Assembly (NCBI GenBank): GCA_026745465.1
Contig: JACYXH010000107.1
Span: 38,247 to 102,246 of the forward strand
Length of the DNA: 64,000 nt
DNA from: Lota lota
Lineage: Eukaryota; Chordata; Actinopteri; Gadiformes; Lotidae
Direction of reading: 5' to 3'
Numbering within the stretch: the stretch's first letter is position 1; each line of letters begins with the position of its first letter. Below, piece after piece: positions 25,501-48,215 of this stretch. Position numbers and translations under genes: made by a program. The notes beneath the pieces were generated by a model, which was given only the letters and a program-made list of their open reading frames with translations, made no database searches and was not told the origin of the DNA.

Positions 25501-28472
25501 AAACACGTTTACACTTTGACTTTAATGTGTAATTTGTCAAATTTAAAGAGGCGTCACCTGCTGTTATTTTACACATATGGACGCGTCTAGATCGGTTCTG
25601 ATTGGCTTTCTTTGCTGAGCAACGCTTAGCTACTTTGGACAAGGGTTCGTCATCTGAGGAGTCTCCTGTCCAACACAACACAGGGAATATACAGTTATGG
25701 ACACATAAATAAATCTAGTATGAAATGTAACACATCCTGGAAACAGCTTAAGACAGCTAAATTGAAATGTACCCGTGTCATTTCACTGTAGAAGATTATT
25801 TACAATATTGTGAAAGGAGTAATGTAAATAATGTATTATCAGGCACTATGATTATTGTTATTTTATTCCACCTACCCTCATGTTGTGTTTGAGGAGCCTC
25901 AGAGCCGAGGGTCTGACCCGCTGTCTGCTCAGATGGTTTCTCATCCTTTGGCTTCTTCAGTAAGTTCACCAGAGGAACATCATCTTCATCAGAACTGTCC
26001 AGAACTGGGAGGACATAAAATGGTAGATGATCAATGATCAAAGCCAATAACATCTGATAGAATTTATTGGTCGTATTGAAACTTGATTTAAATTCCTTCC
26101 ATTACGTTCACACTCTGTGTTTTGCTCATTATATTCCTACGCATGTTGTAATAGAAAATAGTAGAAAATAGCTTTAAGAAAACATAAATATGTATAATGT
26201 ATTTAAAAGGGCATCATTATGTTGTACACTGACTGTATACACAGTAACGCAGTGACTTGAAATACAATTACATTTTCTTCAAATGGTGTTACGTTTAAGA
26301 GGCTTTACCGGCAGTTTTTTTACTCCTACGGCTGGTCACTTTGTTCTGATTCTCTGCTGCTTTCTTCGCTGAATGGGTCTTGGACGTCTCTGCCAAGGGT
26401 TCGTCATCTGAAGAGTCGTCTGTCCAATGAACACAAAGAAGATAAACTGGTTGGACCCATGACGTCTTAAAACTCACACCGTCAAATGTTTTATTCCACC
26501 TACCCTCATGTTGTGTTTGAGGAGCCTCAGAGCCGAGGGTCTGACCCGCTGTCTTCTCAGGAGGTTTCTCATCCTTTGGCCTCTTCAGTAAGTTCACCAG
26601 AGGAACATCATCTTCATCAGAACTGTCCAGAACTGGGAGGACATAAAATGGTAGATGATAAATGATCAAAGCCAATAACATCTGATAGAATTTATTGGTC
26701 ATATTGAAACTTGATTTAAATTCCTTCCATTACGTTCACACTCTGTGTTTTGCTCATTATATTCCTACGCATGTTGTAATAGAAAATAGTAGAAAATAGC
26801 TTTAAGAAAACATAAATATGTATAATGTATTTAAAAGGGCATCATTATGTTGTACACTGACTGTATACACAGTAACGCAGTGACTTGAAATACAATTACA
26901 TTTTCTTCAAATGGTGTTACGTTTAAGAGGCTTTACCGGCAGTTTTTTTACTCCTACGGCTGGTCACTTTGTTCTGATTCTCTGCTGCTTTCTTCGCTGA
27001 ATGGGTCTTGGACGTCTCTGCCAAGGGTTCGTCATCTGAAGAGTCGTCTGTCCAATGAACACAAAGAAGATGAACTGGTTGGACCCATGACGTCTTAAAA
27101 CTCACACCGTCAAATGTTTTATTCCACCTACCCTCATGTTGTGTTTGAGGAGCCTCAGAGCCGAGGGTCTGACCCGCTGTCTGCTCAGGTGGTTTCTCAT
27201 CCTTTGGCCTCTTCAGTAAGTTCACCAGAGGAACATCATCTTCATCAGAACTGTCCAGAACTGGGAGGACATAAAATGGTAGATGATAAATGATCAAAGC
27301 CAATAACATCTGATAGAATTTATTGGTCATATTGAAACTTGATTTAAATTCCTTCCATTACGTTCACACTCTGTGTTTTGCTCATTATATTCCTACGCAT
27401 GTTGTAATAGAAAATAGTAGAAAATAGCTTTAAGAAAACATAAATATGTATAATGTATTTAAAAGGGCATCATTATGTTGTACACTGACTGTATACACAG
27501 TAACGCAGTGACTTGAAATACAATTACATTTTCTTCAAATGGTGTTACGTTTAAGAGGCTTTACCGGCAGTTTTTTTACTCCTACGGCTGGTCACTTTGT
27601 TCTGATTCTCTGCTGCTTTCTTCGCTGAATGGGTCTTGGACGTCTCTGCCAAGGGTTCGTCATCTGAAGAGTCGTCTGTCCAATGAACACAAAGAAGATG
27701 AACTGGTTGAACCCATGACGTCTTAAAACTCACACCGTCAAATGTTTTATTCCACCTACCCTCATGTTGTGTTTGAGGAGCCTCAGAGCCGAGGGTCTGA
27801 CCCGCTGTCTTCTCAGGTGGTTTCTCATCCTTTGGCCTCTTCAGTAAGTTCACCAGAGGAACATCCTCTTCATCATCAGAACTGTCCGGAACTGGGTGGA
27901 CATAAATAAAATGGCATACAGCCTAAATGATCAAATATAGCTAAATATAGGCAATAAGAGATATTATTCCGCTTTATGTGAAACGACTTTCTTAAAGTGA
28001 AATACATTTTTATCAATGTTCCGTTTTCATTCCACTTTTGTCACTTCCCGCTTTTTCTTTTTACAATAGCCTGTTTTTGCATTCTATTTACACATTTGTT
28101 TTTCGCAGTTCTCCGGTTTCTTACGCAAATCCGACAAGAGCACAGCCTCATCATCTGAGGTGCAGGGGTCTAACCGCAAATGGAGCCCTATGGATGTGTT
28201 AAAGAGAGCACAAGGATGAGAGGTAGCTCATCATTTGTATTTTATAAACAAACCGCATCCAAGGATATCATGTATTCGATAGAAAGCAATATTAATGCGA
28301 GGCTTTTCATGTGGATTAAAATAACAAAAATATGCATATTAGAAATGTAACCCACATGTTATTGTGCTGTTACATAGGATAGGTTCACTCAATAACGTTA
28401 CAAGCTATTGAATGATTTACCTGAATTGTCTTCTTTCCGATGAGTATGGGATTTGTCTGTGACTTCATCCAT
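22551..28472 (-). CDS. Unidentified SSDDEPL-repeat nuclear-type protein with amplified exon pairs
   Basis: Function unknown. Exons, 5' to 3': 28421-28472, 28125-28187, A1 27760-27891, B1 27565-27675, A2 27132-27260, B2 26937-27047, A3 26504-26632, B3 26309-26419, A4 25876-26004, B4 25558-25665, A5 25079-25204, B5 24775-24888, 24315-24356, 23945-24064, 23494-23646, 23089-23292, 22551-22675. They give 652 aa starting MDEVTDKSHTHRKEDN. Every internal exon is phase 1-1, and each from exon 2 on carries an SSDD-type acidic cluster. A exons read DSSDEDDVPLVNLLKRPKDE; B exons read DSSDDEPLAETSKTHSAKK. The clusters fit casein kinase 2 consensus sites, followed by Lys/Arg-rich linkers; no enzyme domain is visible. 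The last exon ends SSDDEPLVKIAKNP then a short helical-looking tail. SSDDEPL also occurs near the C-terminus of the chromatin protein DEK, and human DEK neighbours KDM1B, so a DEK-derived origin is possible (inference). I see no SAP domain. Exon structure is my hand model. Confidence 0.75.
23698..23843 (+). mobile_element. tRNA-derived SINE
   Basis: A B-box-like GGTTCGATCC lies at 23734-23743, and the tail resembles 'gacgctttggatatacgcatttgctaaatga'. It sits in an intron of the SSDDEPL-repeat gene. Confidence 0.7.
25876..27891 (-). repeat. 628-bp tandem duplication array carrying exon pairs
   Basis: A-type exons begin at 25876, 26504, 27132 and 27760 (low-coordinate ends): three spacings of exactly 628 bp. 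B-type exons at 26309, 26937 and 27565 show the same 628-bp spacing. Introns are copied too, nearly base for base, for example 'aagccaataacatctgatagaatttattggtc' type text near 26041, 26669 and 27297. Copies differ by only scattered substitutions. Confidence 0.95.
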
Positions 28473-29452
28473 TTTAAGCAGCATAGACAGCAGGGGACAA
28501 AACGAGGTATTAAGAACGACACTTTTTATTTGAATTTAATTTTATTCACCATAGAAGGCGGTTTAAAAAGTTTAAGCGCCCTGTCGCACTTTGATGACGC
28601 ATAACGACAGTACTTCTGTGGACATCAACACATTACGTCATGTAATGACCGCGTATCATGAAACAATGGCGTCATACTGTATTCAATTTAATATATTTAT
28701 TATAATAAAGTATTGAGGCAGGGATGCGTTGGCAGTTATAAGCTTTTTTTTTATTACACACATTCAGAACAAATAGTGTATGATAGGCCATGGTATAAAT
28801 TATTTGAAAGGTGTAGCCTTTCCCTGATTTTCTTTAAGATGGCCTTTGAGCACATCCAAAAAAGGAAGCATTATTATGGATGTAGTGCTGGTATAATCAC
28901 TTAAATAGGAAAAACAAAATAACCAAAATCAAAAAGTGCTATAACAGAAATACTATTGCTTCTAAACGTGTGGTCTTTTCTGTTCACAACACATGAACAT
29001 TACCAATTTAATGTTTAACGGTATTTCAAACAGCCTGGTTCCCCAAACTTAAATCGTCTAATCTCTCCGCTACAAAAGGGTATCTAGTACACTATTCACT
29101 AAACTGGAAATACAAACTTTGTTTCTATTAGATGGGCTTCCTAATGAACATAAATATTTTCTTTCCCCCATCAACCGAATATTACATGGGTAATAGTTTG
29201 AGACTTGAGAAAGTGCTATAATCCTTGCGGAAATAAATAAAGAGCTAGCCCCTGACATACATGATCTTCTTCATGTTGGAAACAGTTTTCTGCCAGTCTG
29301 TACACATATTACAATAAGAGTAGCAAAAACACTGTTTTTAAAGAGGAACAATCCAAATGTAACTCAGTACAGGTTGAACAACAGTGGCTTGTGTCGTACT
29401 GTGTGACCCGTGAGTGTGTGCTGGTGTTACGGGTGCCTTGTGGGGTCAAGTT
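28473..29452. other. Intergenic region: KDM1B 3' flank and SSDDEPL-gene promoter side
   Basis: KDM1B ends at 29453 and is transcribed towards lower coordinates. AATAAA on the minus strand is possible at 28750-28755 and 28696-28701. The 5' flank of the SSDDEPL gene follows. AT-rich; no further gene was recognised. Confidence 0.5.
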
Positions 29453-39341
<9,889 letters not shown>

Positions 39342-39548
39342 GCCTGGTTTATATCCTTTTTTGCGTCGTATTAACTGCGATACAAGGTTGTTGTTTGCAG
39401 ACGTGAAAAGCAATAAACACTTCTTTAACGTTGTGCAGGGAAATCAATGCGGTTTTGTAACCCATACTACTTCCGGTTAGGGGAAGGAACTGGGCGTGTT
39501 GTTCACGTGGTGTTTGGTCCACGCTGCTTTCCGTACTGACGAATCACC
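39342..39548. promoter_or_regulatory. Putative bidirectional KDM1B/CFAP69 promoter
   Basis: Only 207 bp separate the two divergent start codons. Visible motifs are an ETS-like ACTTCCGG at 39469-39476, an E-box CACGTG at 39504-39509, and an X-box-like ATCACC-AT-GGCAAC at 39543-39556 overlapping the CFAP69 ATG. X-boxes bind RFX factors and mark ciliary genes. No TATA box is obvious. Promoter function is inferred from spacing and motifs. Confidence 0.65.
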
Positions 39549-41121
39549 ATGGCAACGGCATACGCATCTGATTCTGGCAAACATAAAAGGACTCATTTGG
39601 ATCGTTTCCCAGTAATCCGGTTCTTTGATGGTATCTTTTAAAAAGAAATTATCGTCTCATGTATCTGCTCTTCATGCAACAACAGACAAAGTCAGTACGG
39701 GCAGATTGAACGACGGATACAAACGACGTGGCCCCATGAACCAGCGATGCTTGCCCCTCAGATTGTCATAACAAAAAGTTATTTGACAGCTGAAAATGGA
39801 TTCAAGCAAAGTTTTGCAAAGACGAAAACCTGAAGCCCCATCGATGAGGCCTGTACCATCCACGGCAGAATCCTCAATATCTGTGCGGAGAGAGCAAAGG
39901 TCCATCCCGAGTATGTCTCTGTGTTGTGTGACGCACTCAAAATCTGTAGGTAAGATTCTCCCTCCAAACGGGGTAACAACACTCTTTGACCCCAGCAGAA
40001 TTCTTCAGCAGAGCACCAATAACAAACTGAAAATATCTTCCCATCTTCTTTGCCAGTCTTCCCTTCCTGAAGGAGAGGGCGTCCGATGAGATCACCTACG
40101 TGTACGATGTCAAAGAGTTCCTCTCTGTAATGGGTATACAACTGTTTTCTAAAACTTTTTAAAAAATAAGATGTATGGGCCTATTCGTTAAATACCTACG
40201 GCAAACTGGCTGACTGATATTGTTGTGGTTCATTTATTTCCTAGGCTGTTTGATGAGAGTGCCCAGCGCGGAAGTGAGACATGAACTGTGTAGTTCTCTC
40301 AAATCCTTCTACAGTCATGTGGCTCCCAGACACCTGCTAGATGGTATGGGGGGCCCCGCCGCGACAGCCACTTCATCTCTCAACTCTAGCAACAGATTCT
40401 CTAGACTCTCCTCCAGTGAGACCCTCTCATTGCTGTGGTGGTGATGTTGAGGCTACTTTCTCTCTTTCTTTCTCTTTTTCTTTCTTTCTTTCTTTCCTTG
40501 TTTGTTTCTTTTATACTTTCTTTCTTTTTTTGCAATGAGACCGTGTGGTGATGCTGAGGTTCTCTATTTCTGTTGATTTTCTTTGTCTTTCTTTCTTTAT
40601 TTTTGTCTTTTGTCAAACGCTCCCATGTTGAGGTTTCTTTCTTTTTGTCTTTCATTCTTGTTTATTTTTTGTGTTATTATTTTGTTCTTTCATTATTATT
40701 ACATTTTTCATACATTCGATCATTCAAGGCTCATCGAATATTGCATTGTATTGTAATTCTTTTCTACATCATCAGTCTGTATCATGGTTGGTGTCGTCTC
40801 ATTTAAACCCTCCTCGGCAGGATGAATGCAGTCTTCTTCTGGTGATCTGGTGTCTACTGTTCCGTAGGATTCCAGCCCTCCAACCCGGGATACAGGCTCC
40901 AGGTGCTGGAGCAGAGCGGCGTTGCCGAGACGATGGTCCTCTCCATGGCAACCCTAGAGGACCAGCCCGCCGTCAGACTTAAAGTCCTGCAGACCCTGCA
41001 GATGCTGACCAGCACCTCAGGTGAACACACACACAAACAAGCATACACACACATACACACACACAGACACACACACGCACACACACACACACAAGCATGC
41101 ATGCAAACATACTCAAAGACA

Positions 41122-41161
<40 letters not shown>

Positions 41162-41648
41162 TATTTTCCAGTGCCTCTAACAAATGACTGCATACGTGTT
41201 TATCCATCACACACACACACACACACACACTCACTCAAACACACACACACACACAAAAACACAAATTGCCTCTTTCATTAAGTAAAGCGAACCGCGACCC
41301 TCAAGAACGGACAAAGCATCTCATTACCCGGGGCACAATCAGGGGGGAGAACCCCATCAGAAACGTCCCATCGCTGAGTGTCCTTGTCCCAATGTCAACG
41401 GGTCATCGCGTCACCGTTAATCAGGGCCTGACGGTGTGTCCTGTTTCTCTCGCTCCTACCCCGGCCAGATGCGAACTGTGCTCTGATAGTGAGGGCCCGC
41501 GGGGCCGAGACCGTCTGTCTCCACATGAACCGGCCCGACCCGTCCGGCCAGGCGCTGTTCCGCTCCTCCGAGGTCCTGTGGAACCTGCTGGAGAGGGGCT
41601 GCAGGGAGGCGGTGACCCGGCAGCTGAGCAGCATGGAGTGTATCGTGT

Positions 41649-41697
<49 letters not shown>

Positions 41698-44600
41698 GCG
41701 CCTGTGTGTGTGTGTGTGCTGTGTGCACGGTAATGTTAATGTTCATGTCATTTTAACGAGTGTATATCAATATATATAAATGTGTTATGACGATGAGGAT
41801 GATGTTAATGATTATTATTATTACTATATCGAGTTCTAGTATATAGTATATGTATTTTTATTGATTTATTTTGAATGTTCTGTTTATTATATTATATCTT
41901 ATATTTTTTACAAATTTCATTGATTATTGTTTTTCATTGATTATGCAGATATTATTCTATTACATTTTCGAGTTCAAATCGACACACTCTTGTTGTTGAG
42001 TGTAAGAGTGGACCGTCGGTTTGAGAAAGCCTCCCTCCCTGTGTTGCGTGTCAGGGCTCTGAAGGAAGCCTTCTTCCACCAGCTGCTGCACGGCTCGCGG
42101 CAGTACGACCTGCAGCTCAGGAACGACCTCCTCGTCATCACCACCCTCATCGCGGAGAACCCCAAATCCCCCCTCATAGTACGCAGGGGATGTTTGCTCT
42201 TATGTCACACCTTCACACCAGTATATTCTCTTAAAGTCCCAACGTGTACGATTGAGCCCCTCCCAGTTAGTAGGCGGGAGATTTTCAGAAGTCAAAAAAC
42301 TCAAAGGACAATGTTCAGGCCACTCTCACTGGCTGTGCAACTGTTTGACGCTTTTTTTGGGGGGGGGGAAATGATTTTATTTTATTGATGACATCATTGA
42401 AATCCCCTTTGATCAGCATTGACTACAGATATGTCCAGGTTACTTTAAGCTACGAGCTAGTTGAAATGTTACACATTGCGTCTTTAATATATATAATAAT
42501 ATCTTTACATATCTAAATGAATGGGTCTCAAATGAACACCTACCACCAGCCAAAGATGGATAGATTTGACTATTTGGCGGTTAAGGAAAATCAGGGTTGC
42601 GTATTAAATCAATTGCCTGGTCGGTAGATCCTTCCCCTCAGGCAGGTAAAAAGACAATATTCTAAAAGTGAATTTTGGACCAAAAATACATTCTCTCTTG
42701 TATGGTATTGCGTTCTGTATTTGTAACTGATTGTCTGTGTTTGTTTGACAGGAAAGTTTGTTTGCGAAGCAACTCGTCCTTTTCGTCACATTCCCCGAAC
42801 GTGAGAACATCCTTTTCTATTTCATCATTGAAATAACTAATCATTCATGATTATTTAAGAGGATAATTGACTATAATAAATCAATAGGTTGTTATAATTC
42901 AACTGTGTGTGTGGGTGGTGAACTATTATAGCTGTATTCATTCATTTATTTTCAGTAAAAAGTCACAACCCTTTGGTCCGCAACCTGAAGCTAAGCTACA
43001 ACAGCGAGGACTTTGAGATGAAGACTCTGCTCCTCAACTGGTTGGTCTGCATGTCCAAGGACCTCTCGGCCCTGCAGGTCAGTGGGGGATCCCCCGGTCT
43101 CACCTCCTCCGGTCACTTGACCCACGTCCCCATGTGACTCGGCCTGAACATCTGATACATAGAGCGAGTCAAGCCGTGCAGCGTCTTGAAGAGACTCACT
43201 ATCTTTTTTATCAGTCGTTTTGGCGTCTGGTTCTTAAATATTGTTTTTGTTCTTACTCATGATCTGACTTTTATGCTGTTTTTTTTCCAGTTTTACTTTT
43301 TATTCATGTTTCTACAAGCCTTTGTTTGCACCTGTTACGTTTGTTAATTACCTGTTACTCGATAATTTTTGAAATTATTGATTAAGCTATCATTATTAAG
43401 TTTATTATTTATTATCTTGTTGTTTCTGTATGCTAGCTCTTCAGGGAAGGCCGGGTCATGCTAGCCCTGCTAACGCTGTCCAAGGCTCCGCGTAACCACG
43501 GCGACCGCCAGTCCGGTGGCAGTGGTGGGCGCCACTGGTCCTCCGGGCAGCAGGAGGCGCTGCAGCTGCAGGCCCTGGCCACGCTGGCCCTCGTGGGGCC
43601 CCTGCTGGTGGAGGACTACACCAGCTGCCAGGGAAACACCTGCCTGCTGCTGCTGCTGGAGTGGTGCGCAGGGCAAGGTGAGTCTGAACTGTGGGCATCC
43701 TTTACAGGCCCCCTCACCCCCTACCCTACCTCCTTGATGACATGTAACATTTGCATTCACTGTAAGTCTTTTTGGTTAAAAGGGTCATTTAAATGACCAA
43801 TAATATAATAAATAGTAATAGTACGTGGTCATATATATACAAGTAGCGTACTAAATACGTTTCAAGGCGTTCATAGGCCTGTTGTCATATCCAGAGTATG
43901 AGTAGTAACCAGGAGACACCTTACGCGTTACGCAGACACCTACTTCGGCCAGGGCCACAGTTTCCACGGCACCGGGGGGCGGGGCTCTAAGAAGGCCCAG
44001 ATGCGCTACTGTGTGCGGGCGCTGCGCTCCATGACAGCCCTGGGGGACGAGCTCATCCACCAGGACCTCTGCGACCAGGGGGCCATCGGACAGCTGCTGG
44101 GTAACGTAACCACACGGACCGAGGGCCGGACAGGCAGACAGGCCGGTAGACCGGTAGGGCGATTGGGACGGTAGGCGGACAGACGGGTAGGAAGGCAGGC
44201 GGACAGACCGACAGACAGACAGCCAGACACAAGGGTAGGAAGGCCGACAGAAAGACAGACAGACAGACAGACAGACAGGTAGGAGTGCAGACAGACAGAA
44301 AGTCAGACAGGGAGGCAGACAGATTCGGAGGCAGATAGGTGAGATGGACAGGCAGGCAGTAATACAGATACACAGGTAGAGACAGACAGACAGACAGGTA
44401 GGAAGGCTGACAGGTACACAAACAGACATGCAGGTGTAGACAGACAGACAGACAGACAGGTAGGAAGGTAGACGGACAGACAGGCAGACAGACAAGCAGA
44501 GAGGAAATTAAAATGAATGTAACCTATATAATATTTATCAATAAAATAACTTTTCATATTTGCCAATCGGGCTCTGTTCTCTTTATTAATATACATACAT

Positions 44601-47600
44601 TATCATTCAACCGAACAACATGTGTCCCTCCACTAACCTCACTGCCCCCCTCCCCCCCAGGGGTCCTGATGCAGATGGAGGATGGGACCCCTGAGGAGGA
44701 GCAGGACCCCATCAGCCTGGAGATCAAGTCGGACATCCAGCTGGTGCTGTCTGCCCTGTGTGAGACGGACCTCCACAGGAAGGTAGGGACGGCTGACCCG
44801 GACCACTTAGGGGGCCCCCTGTAAGCTGTGACAAGCCATTACGAAGCCATTTCACATGACTCCAGTGACATCACAATGTGGGAGTGTCCACCCAGATGAT
44901 TGTACAATCAATAGATAGCTCAACCAATCAGTTCGACTGATCTATCCATCGTATATCTGGGGGGACAGTCCCACGTGTGATGATGTTACACTATAGGGTA
45001 GGTTTTGATGGCTAGGCTTTGAAATGGCTTGTAGTGGCTGACCAACGTCATACCTGCTGGTGAAATAGGGGTCCTTTAACACATGACCCAAAACAACCCC
45101 CTGATGTAGTTGAAACATTAGCGAATGTCTCTGTGGAAGAATACAGCTCTGCTACTGAAATGTCGGTTTGTTCATCGTTTTTGAACACAGCTCAACTGTT
45201 GGTGCGTTTTTAATTTAAAGTTAAAGCCCCACCAGTAAAACGATGGTTAATTGATCCTTTTAACAAAGCTGCACAACCGTTGGTGAGTCATTTGATGACA
45301 CTCTGCTCCTGCGTCAAAGATAATCACCTCATTACTCAAACCCTGGTAATGTTTCACTTTAATGAAACCGCTCAACCCTTGGGTCAGTTTATCAGTTTAA
45401 ATGACGGCTCCACTCTCAAAGCTGAAGTGGAGCGTTTGTCATTAAAACAAATATATCTGCTGTTGAAACATTGAGGGGCCTTGAGCACCAGAATCTATCT
45501 ATGATCTTGGGAGGCTCTGTAGAGACAGAGATGCGATGTGTCCCGTGTTGTCGTAGGAACTGTTTGGAACCGAGGGAGTGGAAATGGCCGTGCACTTCCT
45601 GAAAGTGAGCCCAGAGAAGTTCCACAGCGGCCTCGGACACAACAGACTCATCCTCTCCACGGTGGACTGTGTCTGGTCAGTCCGTACACATTCTCACCTG
45701 ACTTTCTGGTTGTTCCCCTCGTGAAGCGCTGCTTCCTCGATTGATTTATTGAATAATCTGGAGATACTTTAGCAGGAAGTTGTCAACGTGTGATACCGAA
45801 AAGCGATTTTCCTTCTTAAGAATGGTCAGTTATTGTCAGTTATTTGTGAATAATTTGGTCCGAATTTAGCGTTTGCTGCTAAAGGTGACAGTTATTGCGT
45901 TTGTCCCTGACGACAGGTCCTGCATCGTGGGATGCTACACTACAGAGGACTACTTCCTGGCCAGAGAAGGGATTTTCCTCCTGCTCGATCTGCTCAGCGT
46001 GAGTTCGGAAACCACCAAGTTTGATTTGGCAAAAGGAAGCGGATCATTTACTCAACAATACAGGGCTAGTTTTTGCCCTGTATCGTTTTTCAAACTTCGA
46101 AATCATGTTTTTGATTCAACTTTCAACTGAACCTTTTGGGAAATGGGATTTTGATTGATTATATGAAAGCTCAGGGAGACAGAGGGACCTGCTCAGCCAG
46201 CTGCCTCAGTGTTCTCACCCTGGTGTTGCTGTGCTGAATGTTCCCCAGTGGAGCCCCAGGTGCATGCGGGGCGTGGTCCTAGCCACACTGCTGGACCTGT
46301 GTGACAACCCCAAGACCCTGTCCCACGTCATGACCTGGACCGGCGCCGGGGGCCAGACCGCCCCCGCCCTCCTGCTCCACCTTTGGAGGGAGGAGGAGGC
46401 GGAGCTGGGGGTGGGCCGGGACCAGCATGGACGCATATCAGGTCAGGCCCCTCCCCGCAGCCATAATCACAACAAGATTTGAGATATTCAGTATATATTA
46501 TATGTACTTTCTGCGACTTCAGATACAACTAGGGCATCCTTGCTCTAGGATACCTACAGGTTGTGGGGATTGAACCCAGCACCTCTAGGCTGGGATTCAA
46601 CCCCCCCCCCCCCCACACCCCCACCCTTTTTGCTACAAAATGAGAAACTCTTAAACTCTTGTCACTGAGGTCAAACTTCTGTTTGTCTTCGTCCTGGGGC
46701 GCTGAAGACCCCGCGAGGCCCCTCCTCAGCTGCTACCAGGCCGCGTCCGACACGTCCTTCACCGTGGGTCAGCCCAGCGCCGCCGTGTTGGACGTGTCGG
46801 AGAACCTCCGGGCCAAGGTGTTCTCCGTCTTCTGCAAGCTCGGTAACGGAACCGCAGAACCGAGCAGTAACAGTGGTATTGTTTTAAATGATCAGACGAA
46901 CCGGTAAAAAAAAACTAACAACAAGGTGTGTGTTTGGACCCTTCCTGTGTTCTGCTAGGCGTCCACAACCTTCATGGATTGTCCACAGCCGACCACGTGA
47001 CCCTCAGCATCGTCAAAAGATATCTGGATTTCAAGGTGGGGGAGGGCCCCGTTTAGGATGCCGCGTACACTCCCTTGTATCTCTGGGTCGTAGTTTCTGA
47101 TCGCTTCCAGTGGTGTCAGATCCACGTCATTAAAGAGCAGGTAGGGGTTAGGGGGGAATCTTGCTCAAGCATACCTACAGGTAGACTGAGGGCTATGGGG
47201 ATCCGGGATCGAACCCAGAACCAGTGCTTTTTGGCTGGGAGGGGACACCAACCCTTAACCCACTGGACTATCACGAACTGCCATGTGGATCTTGTTGTTC
47301 TTAAAAAGCTTCCTGTGGTCGGCTCCCGTACTAAAACCAATATGGCGCTGTAGGTGGGCGAGGTGTGGGGCGAGGTCATCCAGGAGCTGGCGCTGGACGG
47401 CGTGCAACCCGTCAGGACGGACGCCGCCGCCCTGGAGGCCATGCGGAGGATCGCGGAGGACACGGCGAGCAGGGTGGCGGAGGAGCAAACCGCCATTTTG
47501 GAGCGCCAGGAGAAGGATGACCTCACTCAGGAGGAGCTGGTTTACACGGAGGTTAGGAAAACCAAAAGGAAGGTTTTTTTGCAAACATTTTGTTGGTATT

Positions 47601-48074
47601 TAGGGGAAACACAGGATTTACTTTTATATTCTTGTACTTGTTTTTCTTAACTACCAGTTGAAAAGATATTTGAAGACTAGGCCGGACTTTAAACCACATG
47701 GACAGGGATAGCCATTCACAAGTGTTTCTATAACCGGTTCAGCCTGTAGATGGTGCTGTCACCTTGGTTTGATTTTAGGGTTCAATTACTCTTCAATCAT
47801 CAGATTGCACTGTATTGACCTAAACCAAAACGATTTTGGTTTAGGTTTTTCGCCACGGTCTAATCCGAAATGACGGACATTTAAAAAGAAATGTGGTTTA
47901 GGTTTTCGCCCAACGTCCCGGTCTTTCTGTTTCACAGATCAAGTCTCGTCAGAAGCAAAAGGAGCTCAACGCCCAGTTATGGGACCAGTACGTCTCCAGG
48001 ACTTCAGACTACAAGATCCTACAGGTTGTCTCATACTGCCATCACAACAACCCTTCACCTCTAATAGTGTACAC

Positions 48075-48116
<42 letters not shown>

Positions 48117-48120
48117 CACG

Positions 48121-48215
<95 letters not shown>

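Noticed and set aside
39796..40089. 97-codon frame beginning MDSSKVLQRRKPEAP
   Set aside because: The same bases in another frame encode the conserved RILNICAERAK segment with correct splice phase; the long frame is accidental.
41022..41260. CRISPR-like or regularly spaced repeats in the CA-rich blocks
   Set aside because: Simple dinucleotide slippage arrays in a vertebrate genome; no conserved repeat/spacer structure.
43851..44596. 214-codon minus-strand Cys/Leu/Ser-rich frame
   Set aside because: Runs through the GACA array and antisense to CFAP69 exon 12.
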